DNA from: Acidimicrobiia bacterium | GTDB taxonomy: Bacteria; Acidobacteriota; Vicinamibacteria; Vicinamibacterales; SCN-69-37 | Length of the DNA stretch: 39,716 nucleotides | Direction: 5' to 3' | Assembly (NCBI GenBank): GCA_016871335.1 | Contig: VFZF01000022.1 | Coordinates: 1 to 39,716, forward strand | In this document: positions 7,052-15,413 of the stretch, in pieces | Numbering within the stretch: the first letter of the stretch is position 1 | How the letters are laid out: the number at the start of each line of letters is the position of its first letter | Made by a program: the position numbers and the translations under genes | Notes under the pieces: generated by a model | The model's database searches: none | Told to the model about the DNA's origin: nothing | What the model saw: the letters and a program-made list of their open reading frames with translations, nothing else

Positions 7052-8617
7052 ATGCGCGCCCTTCTGAGTGTTTCCGACAAGTCCGGCCTCATCCCCCTTG
7101 CCTCCGCCTTGGCCGCCCAGGGCTGGGAGCTGGTGTCCACCGGGGGGACCGCCAGGGCGCTGGCTGAGGCGGGACTGCCCGTTATCGGGATTTCCGACGT
7201 GACCGGCTTCCCCGAGATGATGGACGGCCGGGTCAAGACCCTGCACCCGAAGGTGCATGGGGGGATTCTGGCCAGGCGGCACATGCCTGCCGACCTGGAG
7301 GCGATTGCCGCCCATGGCATCGCCCCCATCGACCTGGTGGTGGTCAACCTGTACCCCTTCGCCCAGGCCGCGGCCAAACCCGACCTGCCGCTTGACGCCC
7401 TTGTCGAGGAGATCGACATCGGCGGGCCCAGCCTGCTGCGGGCGGCGGCCAAGAACTTCCGGGACGTCCTGGTGGTGGTGGACCCGGCGGATTACCCGAA
7501 GGTCATCGCGGCCATCCAGCCCGGGGGCAGTCCGTCACTGGCCCTGCGGTTCGACCTCGCGCGCAAGGCGATTGGCCACACGGCCGACTACGACCGCATG
7601 ATTGCCGCGACCCTCGGAGAGGTCACGGTCGGCTCCGATGGCACGTTCACCCGTGGCGCGGCGTCCAGCCGCTGGACGCCCGTGCTCAGCAAGGTCCGCG
7701 ATCTCCGGTATGGCGAAAATCCGCATCAGTCCGCCGCCTGGTTCACGATGGGCCCGCACGGATTCGGCGGCGCCGTTGTCCACCAGGGCAAGGAACTGTC
7801 GTTCACGAATCTGCTCGATCTCGACGCGGCGGCCCGCATCGCGATGGAGTTCACCGAGCCTGCGGCGGTGGTGATCAAACACACCAATCCGTGCGGCGTT
7901 GCGACCGGCACGTCAGCGGCTGATGCGTACATCCGTGCGCGTGAAGCCGACCCTCTCTCTGCATTCGGCGGCATCGTCGGTCTCAATCGCCCCATCGATC
8001 TGGAGACGGCACATGCGCTGGTCTCCACGTTCATTGAGGCTGTGATTGCGCCCGGCTTGTCGGCGGATGAGGAAACCCGCGCGGTGCTCGCGACCAAGCC
8101 GAATCTGCGCATCGTGACCGCGTCGTTTGATGCGATGGATCGTGATCGTGACGTGCGATCGATCCTCGGATCGTGGCTTGTGCAGGATCGCGATCGGGTG
8201 ATCGAAGCGGCGACCGTGTGGCCCGGTCCGGACGGGCCGAAGGTCGTCACGAAGCGCGCGCCGACACCTGAAGAGTGGACGGCACTCCGGTTCGCGTGGC
8301 GTGTCTGCGCCCACGTCAAGTCCAACACGGTCATTTTCACGTCGGCGGACGCGACTCTCGCGATCGGCGCCGGGCAGATGAGCCGGGTGGACGCGGTGCG
8401 CACGGCCGTGCTCAAGGCCGGTGATCGGCTGCGTGGCTCGGTGGCGGCGTCCGACGCGTTCTTCCCGTTCCGTGACGGCCTCGATGTGGTCGCCTCTGCC
8501 GGCGCCACCGCCGTCGTGCAGCCGGGTGGGTCGGTACGCGACGACGAAGTTATTGCCGCCGCCGACGAACGCGGCCTCGCCATGGTCTTTACCGGTCGGC
8601 GGCACTTCCGGCACTAG
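7052..8617 (+). CDS. purH: Bifunctional AICAR transformylase / IMP cyclohydrolase
   Basis: Catalyses the last two steps of purine synthesis (AICAR to FAICAR to IMP) in the cytosol. 521 residues, close to the E. coli enzyme. The N-terminal cyclohydrolase (MGS-like) domain starts ALLSVSDKSGLIPLASAL and contains STGGTARAL and MDGRVKTLHPKVHGG. The transformylase domain carries RYGENPHQSAAWF and the catalytic pair Lys276-His277 in VVIKHTNPCGVATG. A strong ribosome site AGGAGAAAGG lies upstream. It is divergent from the cold-shock gene. No neighbouring pur genes are seen. Confidence 0.97.
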   Translation: MRALLSVSDKSGLIPLASALAAQGWELVSTGGTARALAEAGLPVIGISDVTGFPEMMDGRVKTLHPKVHGGILARRHMPADLEAIAAHGIAPIDLVVVNLYPFAQAAAKPDLPLDALVEEIDIGGPSLLRAAAKNFRDVLVVVDPADYPKVIAAIQPGGSPSLALRFDLARKAIGHTADYDRMIAATLGEVTVGSDGTFTRGAASSRWTPVLSKVRDLRYGENPHQSAAWFTMGPHGFGGAVVHQGKELSFTNLLDLDAAARIAMEFTEPAAVVIKHTNPCGVATGTSAADAYIRAREADPLSAFGGIVGLNRPIDLETAHALVSTFIEAVIAPGLSADEETRAVLATKPNLRIVTASFDAMDRDRDVRSILGSWLVQDRDRVIEAATVWPGPDGPKVVTKRAPTPEEWTALRFAWRVCAHVKSNTVIFTSADATLAIGAGQMSRVDAVRTAVLKAGDRLRGSVAASDAFFPFRDGLDVVASAGATAVVQPGGSVRDDEVIAAADERGLAMVFTGRRHFRH

Positions 8618-8671
8618 CGGCTGGGCGGCTGGGCAGCTGGGTGAATGGGCAGGTGGGCGGATGGGTGATGT
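8618..8671. repeat. Octamer-period repeat (NNNNTGGG family)
   Basis: Successive 8-base units ending in TGGG (such as CGGCTGGG, CAGCTGGG, TGAATGGG, CGGATGGG) fill the gap after purH. They also supply the purine-rich ribosome site and the ATG (8661) of the next gene. Related tracts occur at 16187-16206, 17113-17150 (reverse orientation), 32643-32699 and 34048-34079. Confidence 0.75.
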
Positions 8672-10340
8672 AGGGCGCGCTGGGGTTGAGCGCGCCGTCG
8701 TTGCGTTGCTCGCCGCATCGGTCCTCCTCCTCTTTCTCGGCCTCGGCGCCAACACCATCTGGGATGCGAATGAGGCGTTTTATGTCGACACGCCTCGCCA
8801 CATGGTGGAGACGGGCGACTACGTCAATCCGCAGTTCAACGGCGAACCGCGGATGAACAAGCCGGTGTTGAGTTACTGGATCGTTGCCGGGTTTTATCAG
8901 GTCTTCGGTGTGTCCGTCGGCGTCGAGCGCCTCGCGATTGCCGTCGGCGCTGTCGGCATCCTGTTCGCCGCCTTTCTCTTCGGCCGCAGTCTCGGCGGCA
9001 CCACCGCCGGTCTCCTCGCCGCACTCATCGTCGCCACCGCACCTCGATTTGTGATGTTCTCGCGCCGCATCTTCATCGACATCTGGGTGACGATGTTCAT
9101 GGCGTTGGCGCTGGCGTGTTTTGTCCTCGCCGAGCAGAAGCCGGATCAGCGACGCCGGTACCTGTGGCTGATGTACGCCGCGATCGGCCTTGGTGTGCTC
9201 ACAAAGGGGCCTGTCGCGTTGCTGTTTCCTGCGGCGACCATCGGGACCTGGTTGCTGCTCGAACGGCGACTGTCCGATCTGCGCCGGTTTCATCTGGTCT
9301 CGGGCACGCTGATCGTGCTGGCGATTGTGGTTCCGTGGTGGGCGGTGATCTACGCGCAGCAGGGCTGGGAGCCGCTGCAGGCATTCTGGCTCGGCGAAAA
9401 CGTCGGGCGGTACACCGAGGCGATGCAGCCTGGTGAACGCGACATTTTCTTCTACGTCCCTGTGGTGCTGGGTGACCTCTTCCCGTGGACGTTGTTTGTG
9501 GTCGGCGGCCTTGTCTGGGGTGCCACAACCCTGTTCAATCGCGAGTCACCCATCGCGCGCCTGCTCATGTTGTGGGTGGTGTGGCACATCGGCGTGTTCT
9601 CGCTCTCGCAGACCAAGCAGGATCTCTACATCTTCCCGATCGTGCCGGCGCTGGCGGCTCTGGCGGCGTGTCTGATCCAGCACGCGATCACCCACGGACG
9701 GATGCGGGTGATTCGCGCTGGTGCGGTCATGTCCGCCGCGTTGATGGCCATCGTCGGCGGCGGCCTGTTCTGGCTGCTCGGATCACAGGCGCAGATTCAT
9801 CAGATCGCCGGCGCGAACCTGCTCGGCGTCGTGTTGTGCGGCGGGGCCGTGGTTGTGGTGGGGCTCGGTCTGGCATCACGCCCGGTCGTGGCACTGACCG
9901 CGATTGCGGCCACGCTCGTGGTGGCCAACTACGTGTTTGCGCTCGTCTCGCTTCCTGCGGTTGAGGCCTTCAAGCCTGTGCTCCCGATGGTGCAGACGAT
10001 TGAGGCGAGGGCAGCCGGGAGATCCGAGGGCGAACCGATACCGCCGGTCGCGCACTATCGCGAAGTGTTGCCCAGCATGGCGTTTTATCTGAAGCGTCCC
10101 ATCGAAGACATCTTCGATATGCAGACGCTCGTCGCGCGCGTGCATCAGGTGCCCGCGATGTACATCATGATGCGGCCGAATCACTACGCCGAGTTGCAGG
10201 CCCGCGCGTTCCCGCTCGACATTCCCACCTGCATCATCTCGCGCCACACGCTCTTTGAAGCCAAGCTCAAGAACGTGTTGTCAGGGGAAGCGTGGCCTCA
10301 GCTGCTACTCGTTGGAACGCGCGCGGCTTGCGCGCGCTGA
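8661..10340 (+). CDS. GT39/ArnT-like membrane glycosyltransferase
   Basis: 559-residue polytopic inner-membrane protein of the PMT/ArnT (GT-C, family 39) type, which transfers sugars from polyprenyl-phosphate donors to lipid A or other acceptors outside the membrane. The acidic first periplasmic loop is typical: NTIWDANEAFYVDTPRHMVE followed by NGEPRMNKPVLSYW. Other family segments are SRRIFIDIWVTMF, GLGVLTKGPVALLFP and QTKQDLYIFPIVPALA. About 11 helices are followed by a soluble C-terminal region. The chosen ATG (8661) lies in the octamer repeat; the frame is open further upstream but overlaps purH. The extreme C-terminus (RAACAR) is encoded by a GC hairpin. Proximity to LPS genes supports an envelope role; acceptor and sugar are unknown. 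Confidence 0.8.
   Translation: MGDVGRAGVERAVVALLAASVLLLFLGLGANTIWDANEAFYVDTPRHMVETGDYVNPQFNGEPRMNKPVLSYWIVAGFYQVFGVSVGVERLAIAVGAVGILFAAFLFGRSLGGTTAGLLAALIVATAPRFVMFSRRIFIDIWVTMFMALALACFVLAEQKPDQRRRYLWLMYAAIGLGVLTKGPVALLFPAATIGTWLLLERRLSDLRRFHLVSGTLIVLAIVVPWWAVIYAQQGWEPLQAFWLGENVGRYTEAMQPGERDIFFYVPVVLGDLFPWTLFVVGGLVWGATTLFNRESPIARLLMLWVVWHIGVFSLSQTKQDLYIFPIVPALAALAACLIQHAITHGRMRVIRAGAVMSAALMAIVGGGLFWLLGSQAQIHQIAGANLLGVVLCGGAVVVVGLGLASRPVVALTAIAATLVVANYVFALVSLPAVEAFKPVLPMVQTIEARAAGRSEGEPIPPVAHYREVLPSMAFYLKRPIEDIFDMQTLVARVHQVPAMYIMMRPNHYAELQARAFPLDIPTCIISRHTLFEAKLKNVLSGEAWPQLLLVGTRAACAR
10319..10337. terminator. GC hairpin at the end of the glycosyltransferase gene
   Basis: A 7-bp stem (10319-10325 with 10331-10337) around GCTTG overlaps the last codons and ends one base before the stop codon. 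It may help terminate the convergent transcripts together with the larger inverted repeat that follows. No T-run follows. Confidence 0.4.
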
Positions 10341-10347
10341 CGAGATC

Positions 10348-10442
10348 GCGGGTTCATGGCTCATCGGTTCATCGGTGCTGAACCCAGAACCCGGAACCCC
10401 GCACCAAGAACAGCACCATGAACCGATGAACCATGAACCCGC
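10348..10442. repeat. Inverted repeat built of GGTTCAT-type heptamers
   Basis: The left arm (10348-10380) has near-heptameric GGTTCAT/GGCTCAT units. The right arm (10411-10442) is its reverse complement except for one mismatch and one indel, separated by ACCC/GGAACC-rich units. It lies between convergent genes. A second copy of the same design is at 26849-26966, overlapping plsC. It could form a long hairpin acting as a bidirectional terminator. Confidence 0.8.
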
Positions 10443-10445
10443 GCG

Positions 10446-11369
10446 TCAGGGTTCCAATTCCCCGCGGGTGACCGTCGATGCCCCGAACTTGCCGACGACG
10501 ATGCCGGCGGCGCGGTTGGCGAGTCGTGCGGCGTCGCTGAGGGATTCGCCGCGCGCGAGCGCGAGGGCGAGGGTGGCGACGACGGTGTCGCCGGCGCCGG
10601 TGACATCGGCCACTTCACGCGCCGTCGCCGGGATGTGCAGGTCGATCGGCGAGGTGGCTGACGCGTCGTAGAGCCACATCCCGTGTTCACCCCAGGTGAT
10701 CAGGATGTTGGCGCCGGTGGCTGCGTGCAGCATGCGCGCCGCCGCGCGGGCATCGTCGGCCGTCCTGATTCGTGTGCCTGTCATCAACTCCGCTTCGTGA
10801 TGGTTTGGCGTCAGCACCGTGACTCCCGCATACCGGGCCGCGTCGGGCACTTTGGGATCCACGATGATGGGAATGGAGCCTGCCGCCGAGCGGGCGGCGG
10901 CGATGACCTCCGGCGTCACCACGCCTTTGCGATAGTCGGAGAGGACGATCGCCTGCGCGGCCTGGCTGGCGGAGCGCACGGCGGCCAGCAACGCGTCGAC
11001 GGCCGGACCCTCGAGTGCGGCTTCGTCCTCGTAGTCCACGCGGGCGACCTGCTGATTGCGCGTGGTGACCACTCGCACCTTGCGTGTGGTGGGGCGCGAG
11101 GGCACCGGCACGAGGCGGTCGTCGGCCAGGCCCCGCTCACGCAGCAGTTGCCGCAGGGTCTCTGCCGTGTCGTCGGTGCCGACGACGCCGACGATGAGGG
11201 CGGTGGCGTCGAGGGAGCGGATGTTGGCGGCGACGTTGGCGGCACCGCCGAGCCGGAACTCGTCCTTCTCAAAACGGACGACCGGGACGGGCGCTTCAGG
11301 CGAGATGCGATCGACGCGCCCGATCACGAAGTGATCGAGCATCAGATCGCCGATGACGGCGATGTTCAT
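10446..11369 (-). CDS. rfaE1: D-glycero-beta-D-manno-heptose-7-phosphate kinase (PfkB family)
   Basis: 307-residue ribokinase-type sugar kinase matching the N-terminal domain of HldE/RfaE; it phosphorylates heptose-7-phosphate at C1 in ADP-heptose synthesis for LPS core. Visible motifs are IGDLMLDHFVIGRVDRISPE, the glycine pair in FRLGGAANVAANI, the substrate loop LSDYRKGVVTPEVI, and the catalytic DVTGAGDT near the C-terminus (base Asp261). The nucleotidyltransferase half of E. coli HldE is absent, so that step must be encoded elsewhere. The start overlaps the upstream ligase stop (ATGA). Last gene of the minus-strand LPS cassette. Confidence 0.88.
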   Translation of the reverse strand: MNIAVIGDLMLDHFVIGRVDRISPEAPVPVVRFEKDEFRLGGAANVAANIRSLDATALIVGVVGTDDTAETLRQLLRERGLADDRLVPVPSRPTTRKVRVVTTRNQQVARVDYEDEAALEGPAVDALLAAVRSASQAAQAIVLSDYRKGVVTPEVIAAARSAAGSIPIIVDPKVPDAARYAGVTVLTPNHHEAELMTGTRIRTADDARAAARMLHAATGANILITWGEHGMWLYDASATSPIDLHIPATAREVADVTGAGDTVVATLALALARGESLSDAARLANRAAGIVVGKFGASTVTRGELEP

Positions 11370-12541
11370 ACGTGGGTGCCCCCGGGGGCGTCCGGTTGTT
11401 GCGCCGCCCAGGGCAGCGTGATGAGACCGAGGAACAACATCAGGAACTCCGAGTCGCCGAAGTTGTATTCGAACAGGCCGGCCACCAGCATGGCGACCAT
11501 CGCCGCGACGCCGGCACCTGCCGCCGCGCGTGTGTAGCCCTCACTGCGTTTGATCTGACGCCAGAGATCGCGTGACGCGATCACGACAAACCACAACCAG
11601 ATCGCGAGTGCGGGCAGGCCGCGCTCGGCCGCGATCTGCATCGGCACGTTGTGCAGGTGCGGGTTGACGTCGTTGACCGCGTAGGTGGCGTCGCGGTAGT
11701 GCGGGTAGACGACCTTGACCATGTCGGGGCCGACGCCGGTGAGCGGGTTGTCCTGCACCATGTGCACGCCCGACCGCAGCATCGCGACGCGATCGCGCGT
11801 GGTGAGATCGGTCAGGTCGCCGATCGACTGGATGCGGCTGGTGACGACCTGCGGCGCGGCCACCAGCAGGATGACACCGAGCACCGGCAGGGCCAGCAGC
11901 AGACGCCAGTTGCGTTCGGTCAGCAGCACGGAGACACTGGCCGCCAGACCGACCATGGCATTGCGCGTCAGTGTGTAGAACAAGGCGACGACAAGCGCCG
12001 GCACGGCAATGGCCGGCCACACCCAGTCGCGGCTGACGTACAGCAGCCGCGCGACTGCGGCGCCGGTCGCGAGCATCAGCACACCGGAATAGGTCATCCA
12101 GTGGTCGAGCGGCCCCACGGGCCGATTGGCCTCGCTGTCGAAGCCGAACAGATTAAATTGCGCGATGCCGTAGAGCGCCGACGCGGATCCGACGGCGATA
12201 ATTACGTCGATCGCGTGCGTGGCTTTCGTGCCGCGTGCAAAGGTGGCGACCACCGGCACCATCAGCAGCAGGAATAACTGCTTGGAGTCGATGATGCTTG
12301 CGGCTGGATCCACGGACGCGGCCGCGCTCACAAGTGTCCATCCGGCGTAGGCGAGGAGCGGCAGCAGGAACGCCGGTCCTTCGCGCCATCGGCGTTCGCG
12401 GGTGTTGACCACGACCCACAGCACCGCGGCCATCCACAGGGCCCACTGGGCGATCTGCAGTTTGACCTGCGTCGCCGCCAGGGCGATCACCACGAGGATG
12501 AAACCCGCGCGTCGCAGATTCGAATCAGATGTCGTCGTCAT
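11366..12541 (-). CDS. O-antigen ligase (WaaL/Wzy superfamily)
   Basis: 391-residue polytopic membrane protein. The large periplasmic loop has NPLTGVGPDMVKVVYPHY and NPHLHNVPMQIAAERGLPAL, the characteristic arrangement of O-antigen ligases that move undecaprenyl-linked O-antigen onto lipid A-core. The ATG at 12541 overlaps the heptosyltransferase stop (ATGA); a longer frame to 12607 adds only a charged, unlikely leader. Heptosyltransferase and heptose-kinase genes on either side strongly support an LPS role. Polymerase (Wzy) activity cannot be excluded. Confidence 0.82.
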   Translation of the reverse strand: MTTTSDSNLRRAGFILVVIALAATQVKLQIAQWALWMAAVLWVVVNTRERRWREGPAFLLPLLAYAGWTLVSAAASVDPAASIIDSKQLFLLLMVPVVATFARGTKATHAIDVIIAVGSASALYGIAQFNLFGFDSEANRPVGPLDHWMTYSGVLMLATGAAVARLLYVSRDWVWPAIAVPALVVALFYTLTRNAMVGLAASVSVLLTERNWRLLLALPVLGVILLVAAPQVVTSRIQSIGDLTDLTTRDRVAMLRSGVHMVQDNPLTGVGPDMVKVVYPHYRDATYAVNDVNPHLHNVPMQIAAERGLPALAIWLWFVVIASRDLWRQIKRSEGYTRAAAGAGVAAMVAMLVAGLFEYNFGDSEFLMLFLGLITLPWAAQQPDAPGGTHV

Positions 12542-13620
12542 CGCGCGATCTCCAGCAGTCGTTCCGCGGCGTCCCTCACCGCGCCCGGGGTGATGCCTGT
12601 CAGGCACCGGAAGTCGCCTGGCGCACAGACCCGCTGATCACACGGCCGGCACGGCAGGGCGCCCACATCCACCGACTCGCCGCGGATGGTCTCCGGGCGC
12701 CAGGGTGCAGACCGTTCCGCCAACGTCGGACCGTACAAGCCCACGATCGGCACATCCGAGGTCGAGGCCACGTGCAGGGGGCCGCTGTCGCCTCCGATGT
12801 ACAAGGCGGACGCGTCGAGCAACGCGCGCAGTTCCGCGAGCGAGACATCCTCCGCGTCCACGATGCGATTGGCGGCAGCCGGGGCCAGCCCTCGCGCGGC
12901 GGCCAGCACACGGTGCACCGCCTCGCGATCCGACGGGCCTGCGGTCAGCAGCACCCAGCGGTCGGTAGATTGTCGCACTAGTCCGGCCGCGACGTCGGCG
13001 AAAGCGGTTTCCGGCCATCGGCGGAACTGGTTGCCGGCGCTGACGTGAAACACGATGGTCCGTGTGCCGGGCCGACCCACGGGAATGCCGCGGGCGTGGA
13101 GCCGGGCCATGACCGATGTGTACGCGGCCGGCGACGCCGGCATTGCCACCCGGTGTGCCGTGCGGTCCGGCGTCTTGGGAAACGCCGCGTCCACCACCGG
13201 AAGCAGGTCCCATTGGTTGGCGACAGAGTGGCGGGGGTGGAGACCTCGCGGCCGGTGCACGGTCTCGGTGTACATCCAGGTGCGGCCGCCGATGTCGTAG
13301 CCGATTCGCCGCGGCGCGCCGGTCGCCCATGTGAGCCACGCACTGCGCGGGCCGCCATGACAGTCGACCACGAGGGCAAATCGCGCGCGTCGCAATTGCC
13401 TGGCCAGACGGAGGTCGTCGTGCACACGTGCCAAGCCACGGCGGTGGGGAATGACCAGCAGTTCCGAAATGTGTGGATTGGTTTCGAGCACCGGCGCGGC
13501 GGCCGATTCAACCAGATACGTCAGGTGAGCGTCGGGGAACCGGTGGCGAAGGGCGCCTACCAGCGGGGTCGTGAAGACCACGTCGCCAATCAGGCGCAAC
13601 CTGACGACGAGGATTCTCAA
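12538..13620 (-). CDS. ADP-heptose:LPS heptosyltransferase (GT9)
   Basis: About 360 residues. Family 9 glycosyltransferase adding heptose to the LPS inner core from ADP-heptose. The N-terminal donor-domain motif RLIGDVVFTTPLVGALR and the C-terminal ADP-binding motif YIGGDSGPLHVASTSDVPIV are diagnostic. The best start is TTG at 13620: it puts family homology at the first codon and overlaps the upstream stop as TTGA, mirroring the ATGA junctions downstream. Upstream extension to 13767 would run antiparallel to sense in another gene's frame and gives an Arg/Gly-rich leader. The C-terminus is Cys-rich (PCRPCDQRVC). Which heptosyltransferase (WaaC, WaaF or WaaQ) is unclear. Confidence 0.85.
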   Translation of the reverse strand: MRILVVRLRLIGDVVFTTPLVGALRHRFPDAHLTYLVESAAAPVLETNPHISELLVIPHRRGLARVHDDLRLARQLRRARFALVVDCHGGPRSAWLTWATGAPRRIGYDIGGRTWMYTETVHRPRGLHPRHSVANQWDLLPVVDAAFPKTPDRTAHRVAMPASPAAYTSVMARLHARGIPVGRPGTRTIVFHVSAGNQFRRWPETAFADVAAGLVRQSTDRWVLLTAGPSDREAVHRVLAAARGLAPAAANRIVDAEDVSLAELRALLDASALYIGGDSGPLHVASTSDVPIVGLYGPTLAERSAPWRPETIRGESVDVGALPCRPCDQRVCAPGDFRCLTGITPGAVRDAAERLLEIAR

Positions 13621-13802
13621 CGGACCGTCGTGGGAACCTCGACCGTGGCTTCGTCGATCAACATCACGGGGATGTCGTCCTTCACGGGGTACACGCGGTG
13701 GCAGGTACCGCACTGCAGGCCCGCGCCGTCCTTCACGAGCACCACCTTCGTCTTGCAGGCCGGACACACAAGAATTGCGAGCAGGGCCGAGTCGATTGCC
13801 AT
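13617..13802 (-). CDS. Trm112-like/YcaR zinc-ribbon protein
   Basis: 61-residue protein with two CxxC knuckles (Cys13/16 and Cys31/34) in LLAILVCPACKTKVVLV and LQCGTCHRVYPVKDDIP, and the signature ending IPVMLIDEA of the UPF0434/Trm112 family. Eukaryotic and archaeal Trm112 activates methyltransferases; the bacterial role is poorly defined, and the family often sits near LPS or lipid A genes (lpxK-kdsB in E. coli). Here it leads the LPS cassette and is translationally coupled to the heptosyltransferase. Family assignment is firm; function is inferred only from context. Confidence 0.85.
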   Translation of the reverse strand: MAIDSALLAILVCPACKTKVVLVKDGAGLQCGTCHRVYPVKDDIPVMLIDEATVEVPTTVR

Positions 13803-13819
13803 GGGGGGACTATATGAAG

Positions 13820-13868
13820 AATGAGGCAATGGGGCAATGGGGCAATGCTGGAATTCCATTGCCTCATT
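13820..13868. repeat. GGCAATGG repeat flanked by a 13-bp inverted repeat
   Basis: Perfect 13-bp arms (13820-13832 and 13856-13868) enclose tandem GGCAATGG units of 8-base period. It sits between the divergent zinc-ribbon and TPR genes, where promoters for both are expected, so it could affect transcription in both directions. No clear -35/-10 pair was found around it. Confidence 0.75.
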
Positions 13869-13874
13869 TGAATT

Positions 13875-15413
13875 GTGAAACAATCCTCCGTATCCATGGT
13901 GATGTGGCTCGCTTTCGGAATAGCCGCCGTTCAGGCGCCTGCGCCGCCGCCCACGACGGCTGCTGTCGGCGAAGCCTACTATCTGTTTCTTCAGGGCCGG
14001 TCGCTGGAAGGGCGTGGCGATGTCGCGGGGGCGATCAAGGCATATCGCGCGGCGATCACGCTCGTGCCCACGGCGGCTGACGTGCGGGCGGAACTCGCCG
14101 GGTTGTTTGCGCGCGAAGGCCGGGCGGCCGAGGCGATCGCCGAAGCCGACGCGGCGCTGACTGCGGACCCGGGCAATCACGAGGCGCATCGCATTCTGGG
14201 GCTGGTTCGATCCGCCCTGGCCGACAATTCTTCGTCGACCGCCGACAAGGGCCGGATGGTGCTGCAGGCCATTGAGCATCTTGAGAAAGCGCTGGCCGGC
14301 GGGCGACGCGACCCGGCCGTCGAGATTTCGCTCGGCCGTTTGTACGTGCGCACCGGGCAACACGCCAAGGCCGTGCCCACGCTTGAAGGCTTCCTCAACG
14401 ACCAGCCCGGGTATCCGGAAGGCGTGCTCCTGCTGGTGGAAGCGTTGTCGGAGGTTGGCGAGAACGCCCGCGCCATTGCGGTGCTGGAACCGCTGGTGCG
14501 CGATGAGCCCGACATGGCGCGGGCGCGGAGTTGGCTGGCCGAGTTGTATGACGACGTGGGCCGGCCGGAAGAGGCGCTCGTGCAGTGGCGCGAACTGGCG
14601 AAGACGAATCCGCGCAACGTGCCGATTCGAACGCGTTTCGCCACCTCGCTCGTGAATCTCGGGCAGTTGGAGGAAGGACGCACCGCGCTGCTCGAACTGG
14701 CCGGTGAGTTCCCGCGTGACGTGGCGATCTGGTATCTGGTCGCGCAGGTGGAGAATCGATCCGGCAATGCAGCCGCGGCTGAAAACGCTGCGCGCCGGAT
14801 TCTCGATATTGACGCCGCGGATCCGCGTGGCCCGCTCGCACTCGCGGAGGCGCAATCGGCACGCGGCGATCACCGGGGCGCGGTCGCCACGCTCGAACCC
14901 TTGCTCGCCGCCGTGCGGTCGGCGCCCGAGGCCGGCATCTTCTCGCGCGTGTCCCTCGAACTGGCGGCGGAGTTCGAAGCGCTGGGCGAACGCGGACGAA
15001 GCATCCGGGTGCTTGAGGACGCCAGGACCCGCGACGAAACCGTGCCTGATGTGTCGGCGGCGCTGGCCGAGGCGTATCACCGCGACAAGCGGTACACCGA
15101 TGCGGAGCGCGTCTATCGCGATCTGTTGCGTGGCGATCCTGACAACGCGGTGTATCTCGGGGGACTCGGGTGGACCCAGGTGCAGCAGGGACAGGCGGGG
15201 CTCGGACGGGAACTCCTCGAGCGGGCCGTGGCTGCGCGGCCGAAGGATGTGGTCCTGCTCGATCGCCTCGCCGACGCGCTCTTCCAGTTGAAGCAGTACA
15301 AGGACGCCGTGACGATGTGGGATCGTGCGCTGGCTGGTGGCGGCCAGGGGCTCGATGTCGACGTCGTCTCCAAAAAGCGCGATCGCGCGCGGCAGCTGGC
15401 AGGGCGCGAGTGA
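13875..15413 (+). CDS. Exported TPR-repeat protein
   Basis: 512 residues with a short hydrophobic N-terminus (MVMWLAFGIAAVQAPAPPP), suggesting a secretion signal, then about ten tetratricopeptide repeats covering almost the whole chain (for example GRSLEGRGDVAGAIKAYRAA and DKRYTDAERVYRDLLRGDPD). TPR arrays are protein-interaction scaffolds; a periplasmic assembly role is likely but the partner is unknown. Start GTG at 13875, with ATG at 13896 as the alternative; the latter gives a cleaner signal peptide. The stop overlaps the GTG of the LolB-like gene, so the two are coupled and possibly act together at the envelope. Confidence 0.85.
   Translation: MKQSSVSMVMWLAFGIAAVQAPAPPPTTAAVGEAYYLFLQGRSLEGRGDVAGAIKAYRAAITLVPTAADVRAELAGLFAREGRAAEAIAEADAALTADPGNHEAHRILGLVRSALADNSSSTADKGRMVLQAIEHLEKALAGGRRDPAVEISLGRLYVRTGQHAKAVPTLEGFLNDQPGYPEGVLLLVEALSEVGENARAIAVLEPLVRDEPDMARARSWLAELYDDVGRPEEALVQWRELAKTNPRNVPIRTRFATSLVNLGQLEEGRTALLELAGEFPRDVAIWYLVAQVENRSGNAAAAENAARRILDIDAADPRGPLALAEAQSARGDHRGAVATLEPLLAAVRSAPEAGIFSRVSLELAAEFEALGERGRSIRVLEDARTRDETVPDVSAALAEAYHRDKRYTDAERVYRDLLRGDPDNAVYLGGLGWTQVQQGQAGLGRELLERAVAARPKDVVLLDRLADALFQLKQYKDAVTMWDRALAGGGQGLDVDVVSKKRDRARQLAGRE

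Noticed and set aside
8618-8671. Possible CRISPR-like array of short repeats
   Set aside because: Units are 8 bases with no spacers and no cas genes; it is a tandem degenerate repeat.
10319-10442. Phage attachment site or integration scar at the inverted repeat
   Set aside because: No integrase, tRNA end or foreign genes nearby; the second copy at plsC shows it is a dispersed repeat.
13621-13767. Longer N-terminus of the heptosyltransferase
   Set aside because: It overlaps the zinc-ribbon gene out of frame, is Arg/Gly-rich, and family similarity begins exactly at the TTG.
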